From Carya illinoinensis (Eukaryota; Streptophyta; Magnoliopsida; Fagales; Juglandaceae), in contig NC_056752.1 of assembly GCF_018687715.1 (NCBI RefSeq), positions 53,662,653 to 53,726,652 on the forward strand: a stretch of 64,000 bases of DNA, in the 5' to 3' direction. Shown here in pieces: positions 1-12,311 of this stretch. The position numbers were made by a program, and so were the translations under genes. Positions within the stretch are counted from its first letter, which is position 1; the number at the start of each line of letters is the position of its first letter. Below the pieces are notes generated by a model. The model did no database searches. It saw only the letters and a program-made list of their open reading frames with translations, and was not told where the DNA came from.

Positions 1-596
1 TGTATCAAACACATAAATTTATCACTTAGATTGTACGAACTCATTATTATCATCAAATTCATCATTAAGCACCATACTTTCATTACCACCTTAAGAACCA
101 TTTATTGTTATAAATTGTTCAAGACTAAGCAAGATGACGAGGAGTGTTCGGTCATCATAAAGTGACGCGCTATCCAAAGATCATAATGTTTAGAGACTAG
201 ATCGAGATCTCTAACATAGTAGTGGTAGTGGAGTGGCAGTTCTAAGGTTTTTTTTAATAACATATTAATATTTTTGAAATTTAAAATATGTTTCTATTAT
301 ACAAAATTTATTTATTTTTTAAAAAAGATAAACATAACACATGGCGTTGAAATTATTTCGAATTCTAAATTAATTTTGATGGACAGAAAAATTACTAAAT
401 ATTACAAAGATTATTGCAAAGAATAAATATATATGCAGATGTCAAACTAAAGGAAAATATTTTAGACGTAAAATAATTTTATAAATTAATATAATTTGAT
501 ACGTAATCTAAAGTAATAATATAAATTTATTCCAATTTTTTAATTACTTTGAATAACGTCGGTAGTCAGCAGTTATCTGAACTAAATACAACATAA
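1..596. other. Intergenic, AT-rich, no gene seen
   Basis: No coding frame with recognisable protein content. The stretch is AT-rich with short homopolymer runs and leads into a Harbinger-type MITE at 597. Confidence 0.6.
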
Positions 597-1470
597 GAGC
601 ATTCACATTGGTATATGGATATGCATATGCAAAATTAACTCTTTTGCATATCCACTTTGGCATTTCAACAAAACTCCCACATTGGCTTATGCATATTTAA
701 AGCAAAATAATAATAAAATATTATTATTTTAATTTTTTTTTTTGCCTAATATTAATTTTTTTACCTTGTAATTTCCATGTATTGGTTTGTACATGCAATC
801 AGTAGCCATGATCCATTAAAGTTAATTGCTATGATCGAATTAAAACAGCAACCAAATCCATTAAACTCAAATAATAGAACCCAAGAACAGAAAATCGAAA
901 CCAAGAAACCCATAATATCACACAATCACGAAAACCCTAATCTAAACCAAGAACAAAATCAAATGAAGAAATGGCAACAAAAAAATAGAAAAACAGAAAA
1001 ACACATGCACGATCTAAAACCCTAACCGGAATCACTTTGAAGAGAAAGGGAGAAATCATACCTGAAATAGCAGAAAATTAAGGAAACTAGCAACCTCCAG
1101 TGATTCCCAGCAACAGTCGCAGGCTCCATCGATGACCGTCATGAGAGAGAGGTGCACGGATCTAAGCTTCTTCCGATGGGGTTGTTTGGGTCGAGAGAGG
1201 GATGGGGATTCGGAAAAGGAGAAACCGAGGGAGAGAGAGTGTGGAAATAATCCCGTTTGGGGGGGGTCGGGGAGAGAGAGTGTGGGAGGAGAGAGAAATA
1301 AACATTAAAATAAAACTTGGAGAGTAAATAGTGGCTATGGAAAATTGTAATGTTACTGTTCATAGTTAGCTAAAACTTTAGAGATAGAGAATCCAATGTA
1401 GACTGATTTATGTTAATATTATGCAAAATTGACTTTGCATATGGGGATGCATAGTCCAATGTGAATGCTC
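597..1470. mobile_element. PIF/Harbinger-type non-autonomous element (874 bp)
   Basis: The ends are inverted copies: GAGCATTCACATTGG starts at 597 and CCAATGTGAATGCTC ends at 1470. Both are flanked by the trinucleotide TAA (594-596 and 1471-1473), the TWA target duplication typical of PIF/Harbinger. A second inner inverted segment carries TATGCAAAATT (about 627 and 1421). No transposase frame remains. The interior includes a GA-rich block (1140-1300) and a frame of 82 codons from 777 that resembles nothing I know. Confidence 0.85.
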
Positions 1471-1559
1471 TAAGTAGTATTTGATAAAAACTGAGTAAAA
1501 ATAATAGAAAATGATAGGGATCTCCTTCATTTATCTCACTCTATTTTTTTTTCTAGTTT

Positions 1560-1728
1560 TTTTTTTACATAGTGATTAAGAAAATATTTTTTAATAATGT
1601 TGTAAATTTTTTTATTTTTTAAAAATATTTAAAAGTATTTTTTTTTCACATTATTTTTTTAACACTTTTAAATATTAAAAAAAATTTATAATATTATTAA
1701 ATAACATTTTCTTAATCACAATGTAAAA
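1560..1728. repeat. Near-perfect foldback (hairpin) repeat, AT-rich
   Basis: The left arm (about 1563-1646) carries GTGATTAAGAAAATATTTTT and the right arm (about 1651-1728) its inverse, AACATTTTCTTAATCAC. The arms pair over roughly 70-80 bases with only a few bases between them. The arm sequence recurs in the AT-rich elements near 18.4, 20.5, 22.3 and 54.6 kb, so this is probably a snapback MITE of that family. Confidence 0.7.
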
Positions 1729-3360
1729 CACAAAAAAAAAAAAATAAAAAAAAAATAAATAAAATTTAGCGGGATGCTTGAGCGAGATTACTATTATCAT
1801 CCAAAAATAATTGAAAGCTCCTTGAGTTGGTATCAGGTTGGCAGTGCTCAGCCTCACTCCGACAGCGTATCTGTCGATGTTTTATTTATGTCTCTCGCAC
1901 GGGTCGGTATATCTTCGTGACCGGCAGGTGAGGCACTCACATATCTTTATCCAAAATTCAAATTCTCAACAAATTTTTTCAAGAAAAAAGAAGGCAGATT
2001 TCACTCCTTCAGTGTCATGTTTCGAAATTCCTTGTCGTTTTGGAGGGCATAACTTTCATTTGACTTAAAAAGACAAAAATCATCAGGTCGGCGGCAAACT
2101 TTGCAGCTTTAAATGCTAAACAAACTATTTTTATAAAAAGAAACCTATTTATTATTATTTTTTTATTTTTTCCTTTTTCTTTTAAATTTATCATAGCTTT
2201 TTTTTTTTTTTCCGAATTTACCATATTGGACATTTTACCCAATTTTTTAAACCACAATTCCCCTCACGGACGTGAAAATTCTCTTAACGATATTTTATTT
2301 TATCGGGTGTAACAATTAATACTTTTGTTTTTCATATTTCTTTTCACATTATAATAGCATTTTTTTAATTATTAGGTCTCATTTTTCTCGGTTGTTTATT
2401 TTTGCTCTCTTTTTTCGCTATTGTAAACTGCCTTTGCTTCCAGACAACCTGTGCAAAACCGCAGGGCGGTTTTTATTTATTTATTGGTTATCGACGCCTG
2501 AAATTCGAAGGCGGGTTTCATTTTCTCAGTAAACAAACACTTTGCTGGAACTGTTTTTTGGCGTATATAAGCACTATCCGAGCTCAAATGTGAAAAGGGT
2601 CTGACATAACAGTCTAAGTTGCAGTGTTAAAAGTGTTAGTTGAAGCGTGGAAGTTACGGTCACAGGTCATGATCTTTGGTTTCAGAAGTTGTTTTCAGTT
2701 AGAAGTTATATTTATTGTATTTTTTTAACCAATTATGGCTAAAGATTTGATTTTTTATCTTAGTATTTTTTAAGATAATTTTTTCCTGATCTGAGCTGCG
2801 GATTTCCGGCCAAAATTAATTTTCTGTTTTTCAAATGAAAATGATTGCTTTTGTATATGGTTTCTTCCCTCTCTTCCAAGGAGTTTTCGTCCCACTTTTA
2901 TGAACGTTGAAGTGATTGTTTGTCTTTTCTGTCTTGCCTTTTTTTTTTGTTTTTTTTTTTTTTTTCGTCTTTTTCCTTTCTGGTTTGGGCTACCAGTTTA
3001 GATTTTCGTTAGGAAAAAAACTAGTCCATTTTTATTTTCTTTCTGGGTTTTGTTTTAGAGTTTAGAGTTGCAAGTTTTTTAATTTAATAATTTGTTAAAC
3101 GTTGAGGGAAGTGTTAAGCTTGAGGTTATTTCCGTTTATATTTGAAGGAACCTCTAGTTTTTAACGTAATTACTTTTCCTTCCTTTATCTTCTACTACTT
3201 GGAATGGATTTCTAGTTTGGGTAGACGAAGGTTCGAAAATTGTTGAGAGGATATTTCTTTAGCATTTTCTGAAAAGAGAATCAAAAGGATTTTAATTTGA
3301 AAGCAGTACACTGAGTTTTATTTAATGTTATCTAGTTTTTGTTGGATTCCTATGTTGCAG
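1729..3360 (+). other. Upstream region and probable 5' UTR intron of the AHL gene
   Basis: No coding frame is supported. The sequence becomes T/CT-rich (2940-2990 holds long T runs) and ends in a good splice acceptor, TATGTTGCAG, at 3360. This suggests that the AHL leader is split by an intron. The first leader exon probably lies somewhere between 2.3 and 2.8 kb, but I cannot fix its start. Confidence 0.45.
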
Positions 3361-3387
3361 ATGCTAATGCGAGTGTCTGACTTGTAG
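3361..3387 (+). promoter_or_regulatory. Short upstream ORF (8 codons) in the AHL leader
   Basis: ATG at the first base after the putative leader acceptor opens a frame of eight codons (MLMRVSDL) closed by TAG at 3385-3387, 33 bases before the main ATG at 3421. It would be in the mature leader whichever first exon is used. A regulatory role is inference. Confidence 0.4.
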
Positions 3388-3420
3388 AATATCGTTGTTA
3401 GCGGTGGTTGTGGTTTTAAA

Positions 3421-6400
3421 ATGGAAGCAAGAGAAGGCATGAACACGGGAGTTACTGTAATAGGAGCAGAAGCTCCGTCAGCTTATCATGTAGCGCCGAG
3501 GACCGAAACTCCGAGCCAGAACCAGGCTGCTGGGTCCCCAGCATTGACTGCGGCTTCACCTGTGAGCGTGGAATTGGCCGGAACAACGGGAAAGAAAAAG
3601 AGAGGTAGACCAAGGAAGTATGGACCGGATGGGACGGTCACTATGGCGTTGTCGCCGATGCCAATTTCATCTTCTGCTCCACCTGGAGGCGACTTGTCAG
3701 CCACGAAGCGTGGAAAAGTGCGACCCAGTGGTTTGGAGTACAAGCAGCATAAGAAAGTGGGAATGCAAAATTTTGGTATTGGATTCTTTTATATTATCAT
3801 TCTTCTTATTCAACATGTGGCGTGCTGTTTTAGTTTTGAGAGTATTTTTCTTTCTATAATCACAAAACGGCTTTCACCGATCTGTTGTGTTGATCGCACT
3901 CAAGCATTGGAACCAGTGTCTTGAATGTTTTGAAGAATTCAAAGTTCTTCTTCAAAAGATTTGTATGCGAAGCCATCATTTGATGATACTTTGTCAAACT
4001 TTTATGTGGGACCTTAGCATGAGATGAGATGCTTGTTCGAATTTGGAAGTATGTTCTGTGAATAGAAATTTGGGCTTTTGTGGGGTTGCCGTGAGAGCGT
4101 GGGAATATTCCTTATGTGGCGAGGATTTGTTGCTTCTAGCATTTTTACTTGGGGCATTACAAAATTCCCTGAGATGACAGCAATGGAATAAAACTTGATA
4201 AAAGTATGATTTATTGATTGGTAAAGAGAAAGATATATGTTGTTACACCGCTTTGACTTGAGAAGAGAAGAAATATGATGTTACCTCAAATAATGAATTC
4301 CAGATGAATAAAAAGTTCCTTCAGCCTGTTGCGAAATTGCCAGGATTTGCAGCGAATAATGGGCTCTAGTCCTTCTGTTTAGTACATTATCTGCACATTG
4401 CATTGTGTTGCTAAAGATCTATGATAGACTACTTATTATGAACTTTCTCTATCATATAGAGAAATAATATGTTTGTTTGTTTCTTTTTGTTGTCTTATTA
4501 TCCTATGACTTCCTGTATTACAGACGAACACTACTACACATTAAGTCAGATCCAATCAAAAAATACTTAGAGAGGCTTCATGGCTGTTTGACACTGTTCT
4601 TAGATTTTTAATGTGTCGTTCTATGGTGTGGCTTTCCAACCATTTTTTTTGGACCAAAAAACTGTTGTAAAAGCTTTGTTTTCGTTCTTGAGCTTGTGAA
4701 CATGTTTCCTAAGAACTATTTTCTAAAAGGGCAGCAGAAGGGGCCCTACGTGTACTTGTGGAATTCAGATCCAAGTTCATTCCCTTTGTGACTCAAAGTC
4801 AAAAAAAAAAAAAAAAAAAAAAAACAAAACAAAAAAAAGTCGGACTTTGTTAAAATCTCCCCTCCCCTTTTCCAACAAAAAAGAGGAGTTTTCTTATAGG
4901 TTGATGATTATTGAGCCATGGATGTCGTTTTGGCACGATACATAAATATTTAGATTTTGTATTAAGTTGAGCAAGATTTAATAGAAGCTTGAGATTTTGC
5001 TTTTCACTGAGCTTTAGGTTTGATAAGCATAAGAATAAATACATATATACAACTCAGTTGTCTTGTGCCAAGTGTAGTCGTCGTTTTTGGGCATATAGAG
5101 AACAAATCTGACCCCATCACATCTTCCTGCCAAAACAAAAGTGCTGAAGAATTGATTTAGCAAATTAATTAGTCTTAATGTTTTATTTGAATTTGTATTG
5201 TTTTGTAGGAGAGTGGAATGCATGTTCCGTTGGTACAAATTTTTTGCCCCATATCATCACTGTCAATGCTGGGGAGGTATGTTTGATCACCTTCATTTAC
5301 TAAATGTAGTTTTCTTTCACAAGTCATTGTTCTTCCTGCATAATGCCTATCTTTCTTTGCAAAGTGAAAAACCATCTTTGCAGTGTAGGATACCATTGCA
5401 AGGGTTATTAAAATCTAAGAAAGTAAACTTTGTCAATTAGGAGCAACGACATCGGAAGAGCCATTTGTTCTAGTTAGCCATGTTTAACCTAAAGTTATCA
5501 TCATATCCTTATTCTCATAATTGGAATATGCATTGAATAGGCAAACTTCTCTTTAGCCATAGTGGCTCAACATATTTGTTGAGAAGTGTAACTTGGTAAA
5601 TAATATAAATTCTTATTTTCTCTTTTTGGTTTTGATTCTTGAACGTTATTTCCATTTTCTTGAGGCTCTAGGTGGTTTTTGTCACTTTTCTCTTTGGAGC
5701 ACCTGTCTCGTTCTCTTCCTCAATTTTTATCTTTATTGATTTCACTTTCTAAACTCTTGAGGATGAACTCCAAAATCTGAACCAGCTACTAGATGAAATG
5801 CAGGAAAAAAGAAAATCAACATTTCACTTTCTCTTATCTTTTTAATTTTATACTCTACATAATTAAAAGAAAAAATTGTGTGTAATTTATCATTGAAAAA
5901 TATGACCATTGAAATTTGAATGTAAAATTGAAAATATGACCATTGAAATTTGAATGTAAAATTAATGAAAACATAATATTGTATTATTATATAGAAGATG
6001 ATGGCTAATCCAATATGGGATAGATTTTCAATAGTTTAACTAAAATGTAAAAAGTGACATACTTGGCTAAAACATTGCCTGGTCCAATGTCATTTCAGAG
6101 TTTTTTGAACCATGTGACTATGTGGAGTTCTTTAAGCATTTATTTATTTTCATTATGGCTGGCATCTTGGCCTGGAGATTTAGGAGCCAAGTGCTTTCCA
6201 ACTGTCCTTTTCCTCTTGGGCAGGAAGATCTTGCTTAAATCTAGCTCTGCTTTTCTCCCTTCAAACCAACTTCCATTTCAATATATGCAGACAATTAATG
6301 CCTAGGATTGACTGTGATCTAAAATCTCTTTATGAGATCTTGCATCATATTTATTAGGATTAACGTTTTAATGTAACTTAAGAAAGTCAAAGTGGGATTA

Positions 6401-9400
6401 TCTGGAATTTAGGAGGTGGTAGTGGGAAAAATTAGGATTGAGAGCTGCTAGTCTATCAAGTAGTTAATGTTGAGTGTTTCTATTAACCCCTAGGGTTTGG
6501 CGCAAGTGGTAAAGGTCTTGGTAGTATGCTTGCTCCAGGTCTAAGATTCGAATCATTTTGAGTGCAAATAATTTTTAGGGGTCATCGAATTCGGGGAACT
6601 TCGCCTTGAATTACCTGATATGCACTTGTGGGAAACTCTTGAGGGCTCTTGCACCCCCAAAACTAGTTGGGATCAGTGGCGGACCCACGTTTAGCTTTGC
6701 CCACCGCCTCCCCCCCCCCAATCAAATTTTTTTGAAATTCAAAATAGCACCAAGATTCCAAGATTTTATTCAATATAATTCTATAAATATAGAAAATGGC
6801 CTTCCAAAATACCTCTCTCTAATTTTTTCTTATAGTTCCAAGATTTTGTATAATTTCTATATATTATATATTTTCAAGGATGTGGCCTCACCAAATTAAA
6901 TTAAAAGTAAGTTTAGGAGAAATAATAAACTTATTAACATGGATTCCAAAGTCTTTTGTTATATAATCATATATAGACTTCTTAAATATGTGGAGTCCAA
7001 ATTGAAACTAATACAAGAAAAATCATTTAAGGTTGAGAATTTATATGGAAAATAGTTAAGAGTTTTTATCCTCTAAACTTCATTAAGCAAGACAAAACTT
7101 ATTTAACGTCTCAATTATAACATTATATGTTTAACGTGACACGAAAATATCTAGATTTTACATAAAACTTAATAAACTAGCTTACATATTAGAATGAAAG
7201 ATGATCTTCTAAAAGATCACTCAATAGTTATTATGAAGAAATTAAATATTTCATTATACAAATAATAATAGATAAATATTATTTTATGAAACATTATCGT
7301 CATAAATCTGAAACGAAACCTGGTTTGGATTCAGAGATGAGACGAGATGGTTTTAGATGAAAGATAAAAGTTAAATAAAATATTGTTATTATTGTTTTGG
7401 GATTTGAAAAAGTTGAATTGGGATTTGAAAAAGTTGCATTGTTTATTATATTTTGTATGAGAATTTAGGAAAGTTGTAATGATGAGATGAGGTGAGATGA
7501 GACCACTTCTCAATCCAAACTAGGTTAGAATCTTATTTCTACATGTATGTAGCAAATTATCAAGATCTAATTTTATACATGGTAATATTTTTATGATTTT
7601 TTATTCTCTTTATTTTACATAAATGTGTCGCATGGTAAAAAAAGTCAGCCCCCCCTCAAAGAAATTTCTGGTTCCGACACTGGTTGGGACTTTGTTCTTG
7701 GACACCCAGTACCAAAAAAAAAAATGTTGAGCGTTTCTATTAATATCTTCTAGATTCCAAATCTGTTGCAAAAGTTGAGGAACATCTTAACATTTTTTGG
7801 TCTTTATTCTTGAATTTCTCTAATTAAAGTTTTCCCAAAATTAGCTTTGCCCCTTGTCACAACATTATTGAATGCTCCTATGCTGGTTTTAATTTAGTTT
7901 TTATTTTTTGGTGTTAACAGGATGTCACAATGAAGGTTATATCATTTTCTCAGCAAGGACCTCGAGCTATTTGCATCTTATCTGCTAATGGAGTAATTTC
8001 AAATGTTACACTTCGTCAGCCTGATTCTTCTGGGGGTACTTTAACATATGAGGTGTCGCACTTAATCATTCCATCTTGAAATTTATTCTATTTTGTATAA
8101 CTGGTACTAACTCTGTATATTTGGATGCAATTATAATTGGGTGAATGGCTATACTTTTTAACTGTCTACTCTTCATGTTACACTTCTATGCTTTTCGGTT
8201 CATCTGTAAATGCATGCCAATACTTTTTAACTGTCTACTCTTCATGTTACACTTCTATGCTTTTCGGTTCATCTGTAAATGCATGCCATCACATTAGACG
8301 TAATTTTGATTAGTGATAACATATGTTCATTTGAACAATGTGTAACCAAGTTCCTAATGAGTGAGTGAGGTGGGTACATGACCACCTCTCTAGCAACTTT
8401 AAGAGAGTTGAAAACACAATCTCATGAAATAAATATGACTTGGTGAACATTACTTCCTATGGAACCACTTTAATTTGCCTCATGACAATTTATGGCCAGC
8501 TTTCATAATACATTTTCCTTGACCATGTCTTCAAGATAACAGTGCCAATGCATGCCTTTTACATGTTCACCCCGTGTTCAGGGGGGCCAAGGTGTTGGTG
8601 CTAGGCTTTTAGAATTAATTGTATTATATGAAGTAAATTATGTGTCAACTGGAGTTGATAAATCAGAACTGTTGAGGTATATCCATCAACACATAAATTA
8701 TGTTTTCCTTTTTCCTTTCCTAAATTGAAGCAATCGTATAAAGATGGTTGGAGAAGCAAATTAAAGAAAGAACGAAATCAACTTGGCTGCATTAAAATCT
8801 GATTCTGTTCTATGTATCTAAGGTCGCTTTATCCTGTTTCTATGGTAGGGTCGTTTTGAGATACTTTCTTTGTCTGGATCTTTCATTCCTACTGAGACTC
8901 AAGGAACAAGGAGCAGGTCAGGTGGGATGAGTGTCTCTTTGGCAAGTCCTGATGGTCGTGTTGTTGGGGGAGGGGTTGCTGGACTTCTGGTTGCTGCTAG
9001 TCCAGTGCAGGTAACGGGATGTTGTTGGGGGTTGTTAGAGGGTGGAATTAGCTATCAATCTTGTCATAACATCTAGAGAAGGACTGGTTTAGGATATTGA
9101 GAAAGATTGTAGCACACACCAAACTTCTTAAAAAAAACACGCACACACAAAATGCTTAAAAAAAAAAGAGCAAATGCACTTATCGGTACACTTTGGGGGG
9201 CATGGGATTTGGGCAGCATAGCATTTTTGTTGTGGATTTGATCTGTTTGAAGAAGAAAAATTGTTGACTTGGTTAACATGCCCTAACCAACAGAAGCTAG
9301 AATCAATCGAAGTCTTTCTTTGGATGATGACTATGTAGCTTATGATCTATCTTAGAACTAGTTACATACAAGAAATGATCCACATGACTCAAATACTTAC

Positions 9401-9712
9401 CTCATGTTTGTATCCGAACATCAGGTCGTGGTTGGTAGTTTTCTACCTAGCAGCAATCAGCATGAGCAGAAACCAAAGAAGCCGAAGAATGAGTCCATCC
9501 CTGCTATTGTAACACCAGCTACTACCATTGCTGCTATGGTACCTGCTTTTAATGCGGAAAATGACGAAGGCCTGAGAGGAAATGGACAGCAAAATTCTAG
9601 CACCCCAAGGCCAAACCTTGGCTTCCAAAGAGAAAACTGGCCGATCATGCATACTGTGCAGGACTATAGAAACTCCGGAACTGATATCAATATATCCTTA
9701 CCTGGAGGTTAA
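3421..9712 (+). CDS. AHL1: AT-hook motif nuclear-localized protein, AHL1-like (PPC/DUF296)
   Basis: Exons 3421-3775, 5209-5276, 7921-8052, 8849-9010, 9425-9712; 334 residues. AHL proteins bind AT-rich minor grooves and matrix-attachment DNA, form trimers through the PPC domain, and influence growth and transcription. The single AT hook KKKRGRPRKYGPDG is at residues 58-71. The PPC/DUF296 domain runs from GEWNACSVG (119) to about 255, with SFSQQGPRAICILSANG and the hallmark GRFEILSLSG at the start of exon 4. The tail (about 250-334) is K/P/N-rich. All junctions are GT-AG, in frame, and match the usual five-exon structure of this clade; length is close to Arabidopsis AHL1 (356). Intron 2 (2.6 kb) is swollen by a nested transposon and intron 3 holds a 69 bp duplication. 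Subfamily assignment to AHL1 rather than a close paralogue is by similarity from memory. Confidence 0.93.
4801..4837. repeat. Poly(A) tract in AHL intron 1
   Basis: A run of about 24 A followed by CAAAACAAAAAAAAG. It may be the tail of an old plus-strand retroposon, but no body can be recognised upstream. Confidence 0.5.
6674..7682. mobile_element. hAT-type non-autonomous element nested in the SINE
   Basis: Termini are CAGTGGCGGACCCACG at 6674 and GGTTCCGACACTG ending at 7682, inverted copies with a few mismatches. Flanking 8 bp duplications are GTTGGGAT (6666-6673) and GTTGGGAC (7683-7690), as expected for hAT transposition. No transposase frame is present. A third element, a ~210 bp MITE, lies inside at about 7316-7527. 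Confidence 0.85.
7316..7527. mobile_element. Family-A MITE nested in the hAT element
   Basis: Ends are AACCTGGTTTGGATT and AATCCAAACTAGGTT in inverted orientation. The interior carries the family core: AAAAGTTAAATAAAATATTG, a TTTGGGATTTGAAAAAGTTG block (here duplicated, 7397-7436) and TTTATTATATTTTGTATGAG. This is the innermost layer of the three-level nest. Confidence 0.75.
8151..8288. repeat. Perfect 69 bp tandem duplication in AHL intron 3
   Basis: Bases 8151-8219 and 8220-8288 read identically, from ATACTTTTTAACTGTC to AATGCATGCC(A). The lack of any difference implies a recent duplication (or an assembly artefact). Confidence 0.9.
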
Positions 9713-10535
9713 CCTGATAAGCTGCAATAAAGTATTATCTTCAAAGTTCTTGCTGACTCTATTGTTCCTTGATCTTGGTTTTTCTAAAAGTACTGAAGTC
9801 TTACCCTTCAAATTTGTAGATCAATCTTTGAAAGTTATTGATTGATGTAACAGTTTCTGAACTTCCAACTAAGTTCATACGTTTGTGATCAGGTAGGACA
9901 GCTGATTTGTAGGCTAATTATGTAGGATGGTATGAGCAGGTTCTTTTTATGTAATTGCAACTGGTTTCCCTATATTTAACTAAATTGATCAGTGATGCCT
10001 TTTCCAAACATTATAGTCCCCAACAAATGCATTTCATACAGCTGCACGGCATGATTAATCAATGTTCAATATTCTCGTTGGGATGGAAGTTCTCTTATGT
10101 ACAGAATAAAACTGGCCCGGCTGTCACCCTTAGTATCCATTGTTTTTGTGGCTGTTTTCTGTTTTGCATTTCCACGTCTTCCATCTAAATGGAGCCTCAG
10201 AACACAAGCGGCTGAGAGGCAAGGGAAGTTCGAGGCTGCAAAACCTGTCTTTCAAAACAAGAGAAAAAGTCGCAGCTATTTCAGCTCGAAGTGGACTAGG
10301 CCTTGAGTCGAGAAATGCTACTTATTGCCTGTAACGTGTGTTTATATAGAAAGATAAAAATGACAAACCACATATCTATTTATGGTATAGGAAATAATAA
10401 GCGTAATTTTTCATTTCAGAAACTTCAATTGTGATACGCCTTACCAACTATTTGAGGACCACTTTCATGTAACACCATCCAACAGAAAATGCAGTACGGC
10501 AAACAATCTTTTATCTAGGTTATGCCAACTGCTAA
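9713..10535 (+). other. AHL 3' UTR and downstream sequence
   Basis: Moderate GC and few repeats over 9713-10450 suit a 3' UTR; AATAAA-like signals occur (ACAATAAAGT near 9725, AGAATAAAAC near 10101). Short frames here (9955-10334) have no recognisable protein. Confidence 0.45.
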
Positions 10536-10913
10536 GAGTATTCGCATTTGGTTTATTATAATTTTTCCTAAATTTGAGCTAGAATTCATACTTCTTATAA
10601 TTTCTTCTAAACTTTACTTATTTTAAAAAATCTCTTACATCCCATTCTCTATCATATATCTATTCTATTAAAATAATTATTTTTTATTTTTTTATTTTTA
10701 TTTCTACATCTTTAACTATTTCCTATAAAATATGTATAAAAACTGATATAGGGGATGAATAGTGACTCTCCAAATATAGGAAGTTACTGTTTACATACTA
10801 AACCTATACATTAAAATAAGGAACCGGATAGAGTGCCTGTATTGTCAAAAAGTTAACTTTACTCTTTAAATTATAAAGATAACAGTATTTTAAAATACCG
10901 GATAGGAATACTC
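10536..10913. mobile_element. PIF/Harbinger-type MITE (378 bp)
   Basis: GAGTATTCGCATTTGG at the left end pairs with CCGGATAGGAATACTC at the right end, with TAA duplications at 10533-10535 and 10914-10916. The interior is AT-rich with no coding potential. The terminus resembles that of the 597-1470 element at its outer bases. Confidence 0.8.
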
Positions 10914-11167
10914 TAAATGATAAGAAAAATTCCTCTTATATTTTTCTTCTTCTTTATTCTCTATTATTTATTCTTTATTCTTTATTCTTTTTCTGAGCCT
11001 CTGCCCACATTTTGACCTCTGAAGTATATGATAAAAGGTGCGGTGAATGGAAGGTTCACGCATGTAAGTGCTAAGAAGTTTACTAGTGTTTCTTGTTGCA
11101 CTGCCCTCGTCAAGAAGCTCCTCTGCTCAGCCTAGTTCTAGTTGCCCTCTATAACAAGAAAACATTG

Positions 11168-11546
11168 ATGTTTGGATTTAAAAAGACTCTTAACTCATTT
11201 CATTTAATCATTATAATTTTTTTAAATAAAATATAATAAATAATTCAACTTTTACACGCTTCAAAATAAAAATTATATTCTAATAATATTTTATTCAATT
11301 TTTAACTTTCATCTAATCTTATCTCAACTCAACTCGTCATCTGGTTTGGTTATATAAAATCAAATTATCTCGTCTTATTTTATCTTATTTAATCATTATA
11401 ATTTTTCTGAACTCCCATATAAAATATAATAAACAATTCAAATTTTTTAAATCTCAAAATAAAAATAATATTATAATAATATTTTATTCAATTTTTAACA
11501 AAACATCTTATCTCATTTCATCTAAACTGTATAATCAAACAAGGCT
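11168..11546. mobile_element. Two adjoining family-A MITE copies
   Basis: One copy spans about 11168-11340 and a second 11341-11546. Both read in reverse of the 7316 copy: ATTATAATTTTT, AAATATAATAAA(T/C)AATTCAA, TAATATTTTATTCAATTTTTAA. The second copy has inverted ends near CTGGTTTGGTTATATA and TGTATAATCAAACAAGG. Confidence 0.7.
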
Positions 11547-12309
11547 GTCCATTGAAACAAATAATACGGCCATTTGACAATCATAACAAAAAGAATTATA
11601 CAATCTCTAAGCTAAAAAAAATAAAAATAAAAAATCAATATCCCCCCAAAACTTCAAGATCATTAACGTATAAAAAATAATTAATAGTTAATAATTTTTT
11701 TGCTCGGTTGCACGATTCCACGACCAACACAGGGAGTGGTCGAGATTCATTCCCAGCGTTAAGGAACTAAAGCCTTTGATGTTTTGAACTAATTAATAGG
11801 ATGTTATGAATTGAGGTCTCTTATAACATTTCTTCATCTAAATTGTGTCGTAAAATTCGGAAAATATAAGAATAATTTATGGATTTTACAACAATATTTA
11901 ATATGATCAAGACACAGATATTAATAAATATTAATTAAGATGCTTATAATATAAATAACTCTAGGGATATCCCCTGATCCCTTGGTACTATAGTTTGGTA
12001 TATTAATCTTAGGAAAATTAGTTTGTAAGCAATTCTGCATACTAATACCCGCACTCATCCAACTTGATTGGTTAGAAAGTCAGATTTTAATTAAAATGAT
12101 GTAAATTTAAATTTTGAATATAAAAATAACAGCATTCACTTTTACGTAGCAAAACTCTTACTTTTATGAGAGTCATTTAACTAATTATTAATCAACGTAC
12201 ACCACATGACCAGTTTGGAAACAAAGAGATCATCACGTGATTAAGCTGCAAACTCTAGTGGTTTCGAGTTTGAGGTTTCCCATAAGTTTTTCCTCTAGAT
12301 TTGGAGATA
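11547..12309. other. Intergenic, no gene seen
   Basis: AT-rich spacer between family-A MITE copies. No frame or RNA gene could be supported. Confidence 0.5.
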
Positions 12310-12311
12310 AC

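Larger units (their letters stand above)
6487..7724 (+). mobile_element. tRNA-derived SINE, interrupted by a hAT element
   Basis: The 5' part (6487-6673) holds box-A/B-like GGCGCAAGTGGTAAAGG and GGTCTAAGATTCGAATC. The 3' part (7683-7724) ends GACACCCAGTACC plus an A run. The two parts are contiguous once the inner insertion (6674-7682) is removed. The SINE is flanked by a 19 bp target duplication, 6468-6486 and 7725-7743, differing at one base (TGTTGAG[T/C]GTTTCTATTAA). It lies in sense orientation in AHL intron 2. Confidence 0.88.

Noticed and set aside
777..1025. 82-codon frame inside the Harbinger element
   Set aside because: Not transposase-like; Asn/Gln/Lys-rich translation of A-rich sequence.
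9404..9845. Separate genes suggested by frames around 9.4-9.8 kb
   Set aside because: The plus frame from 9425 is the last AHL exon; the others are shadows in other frames.
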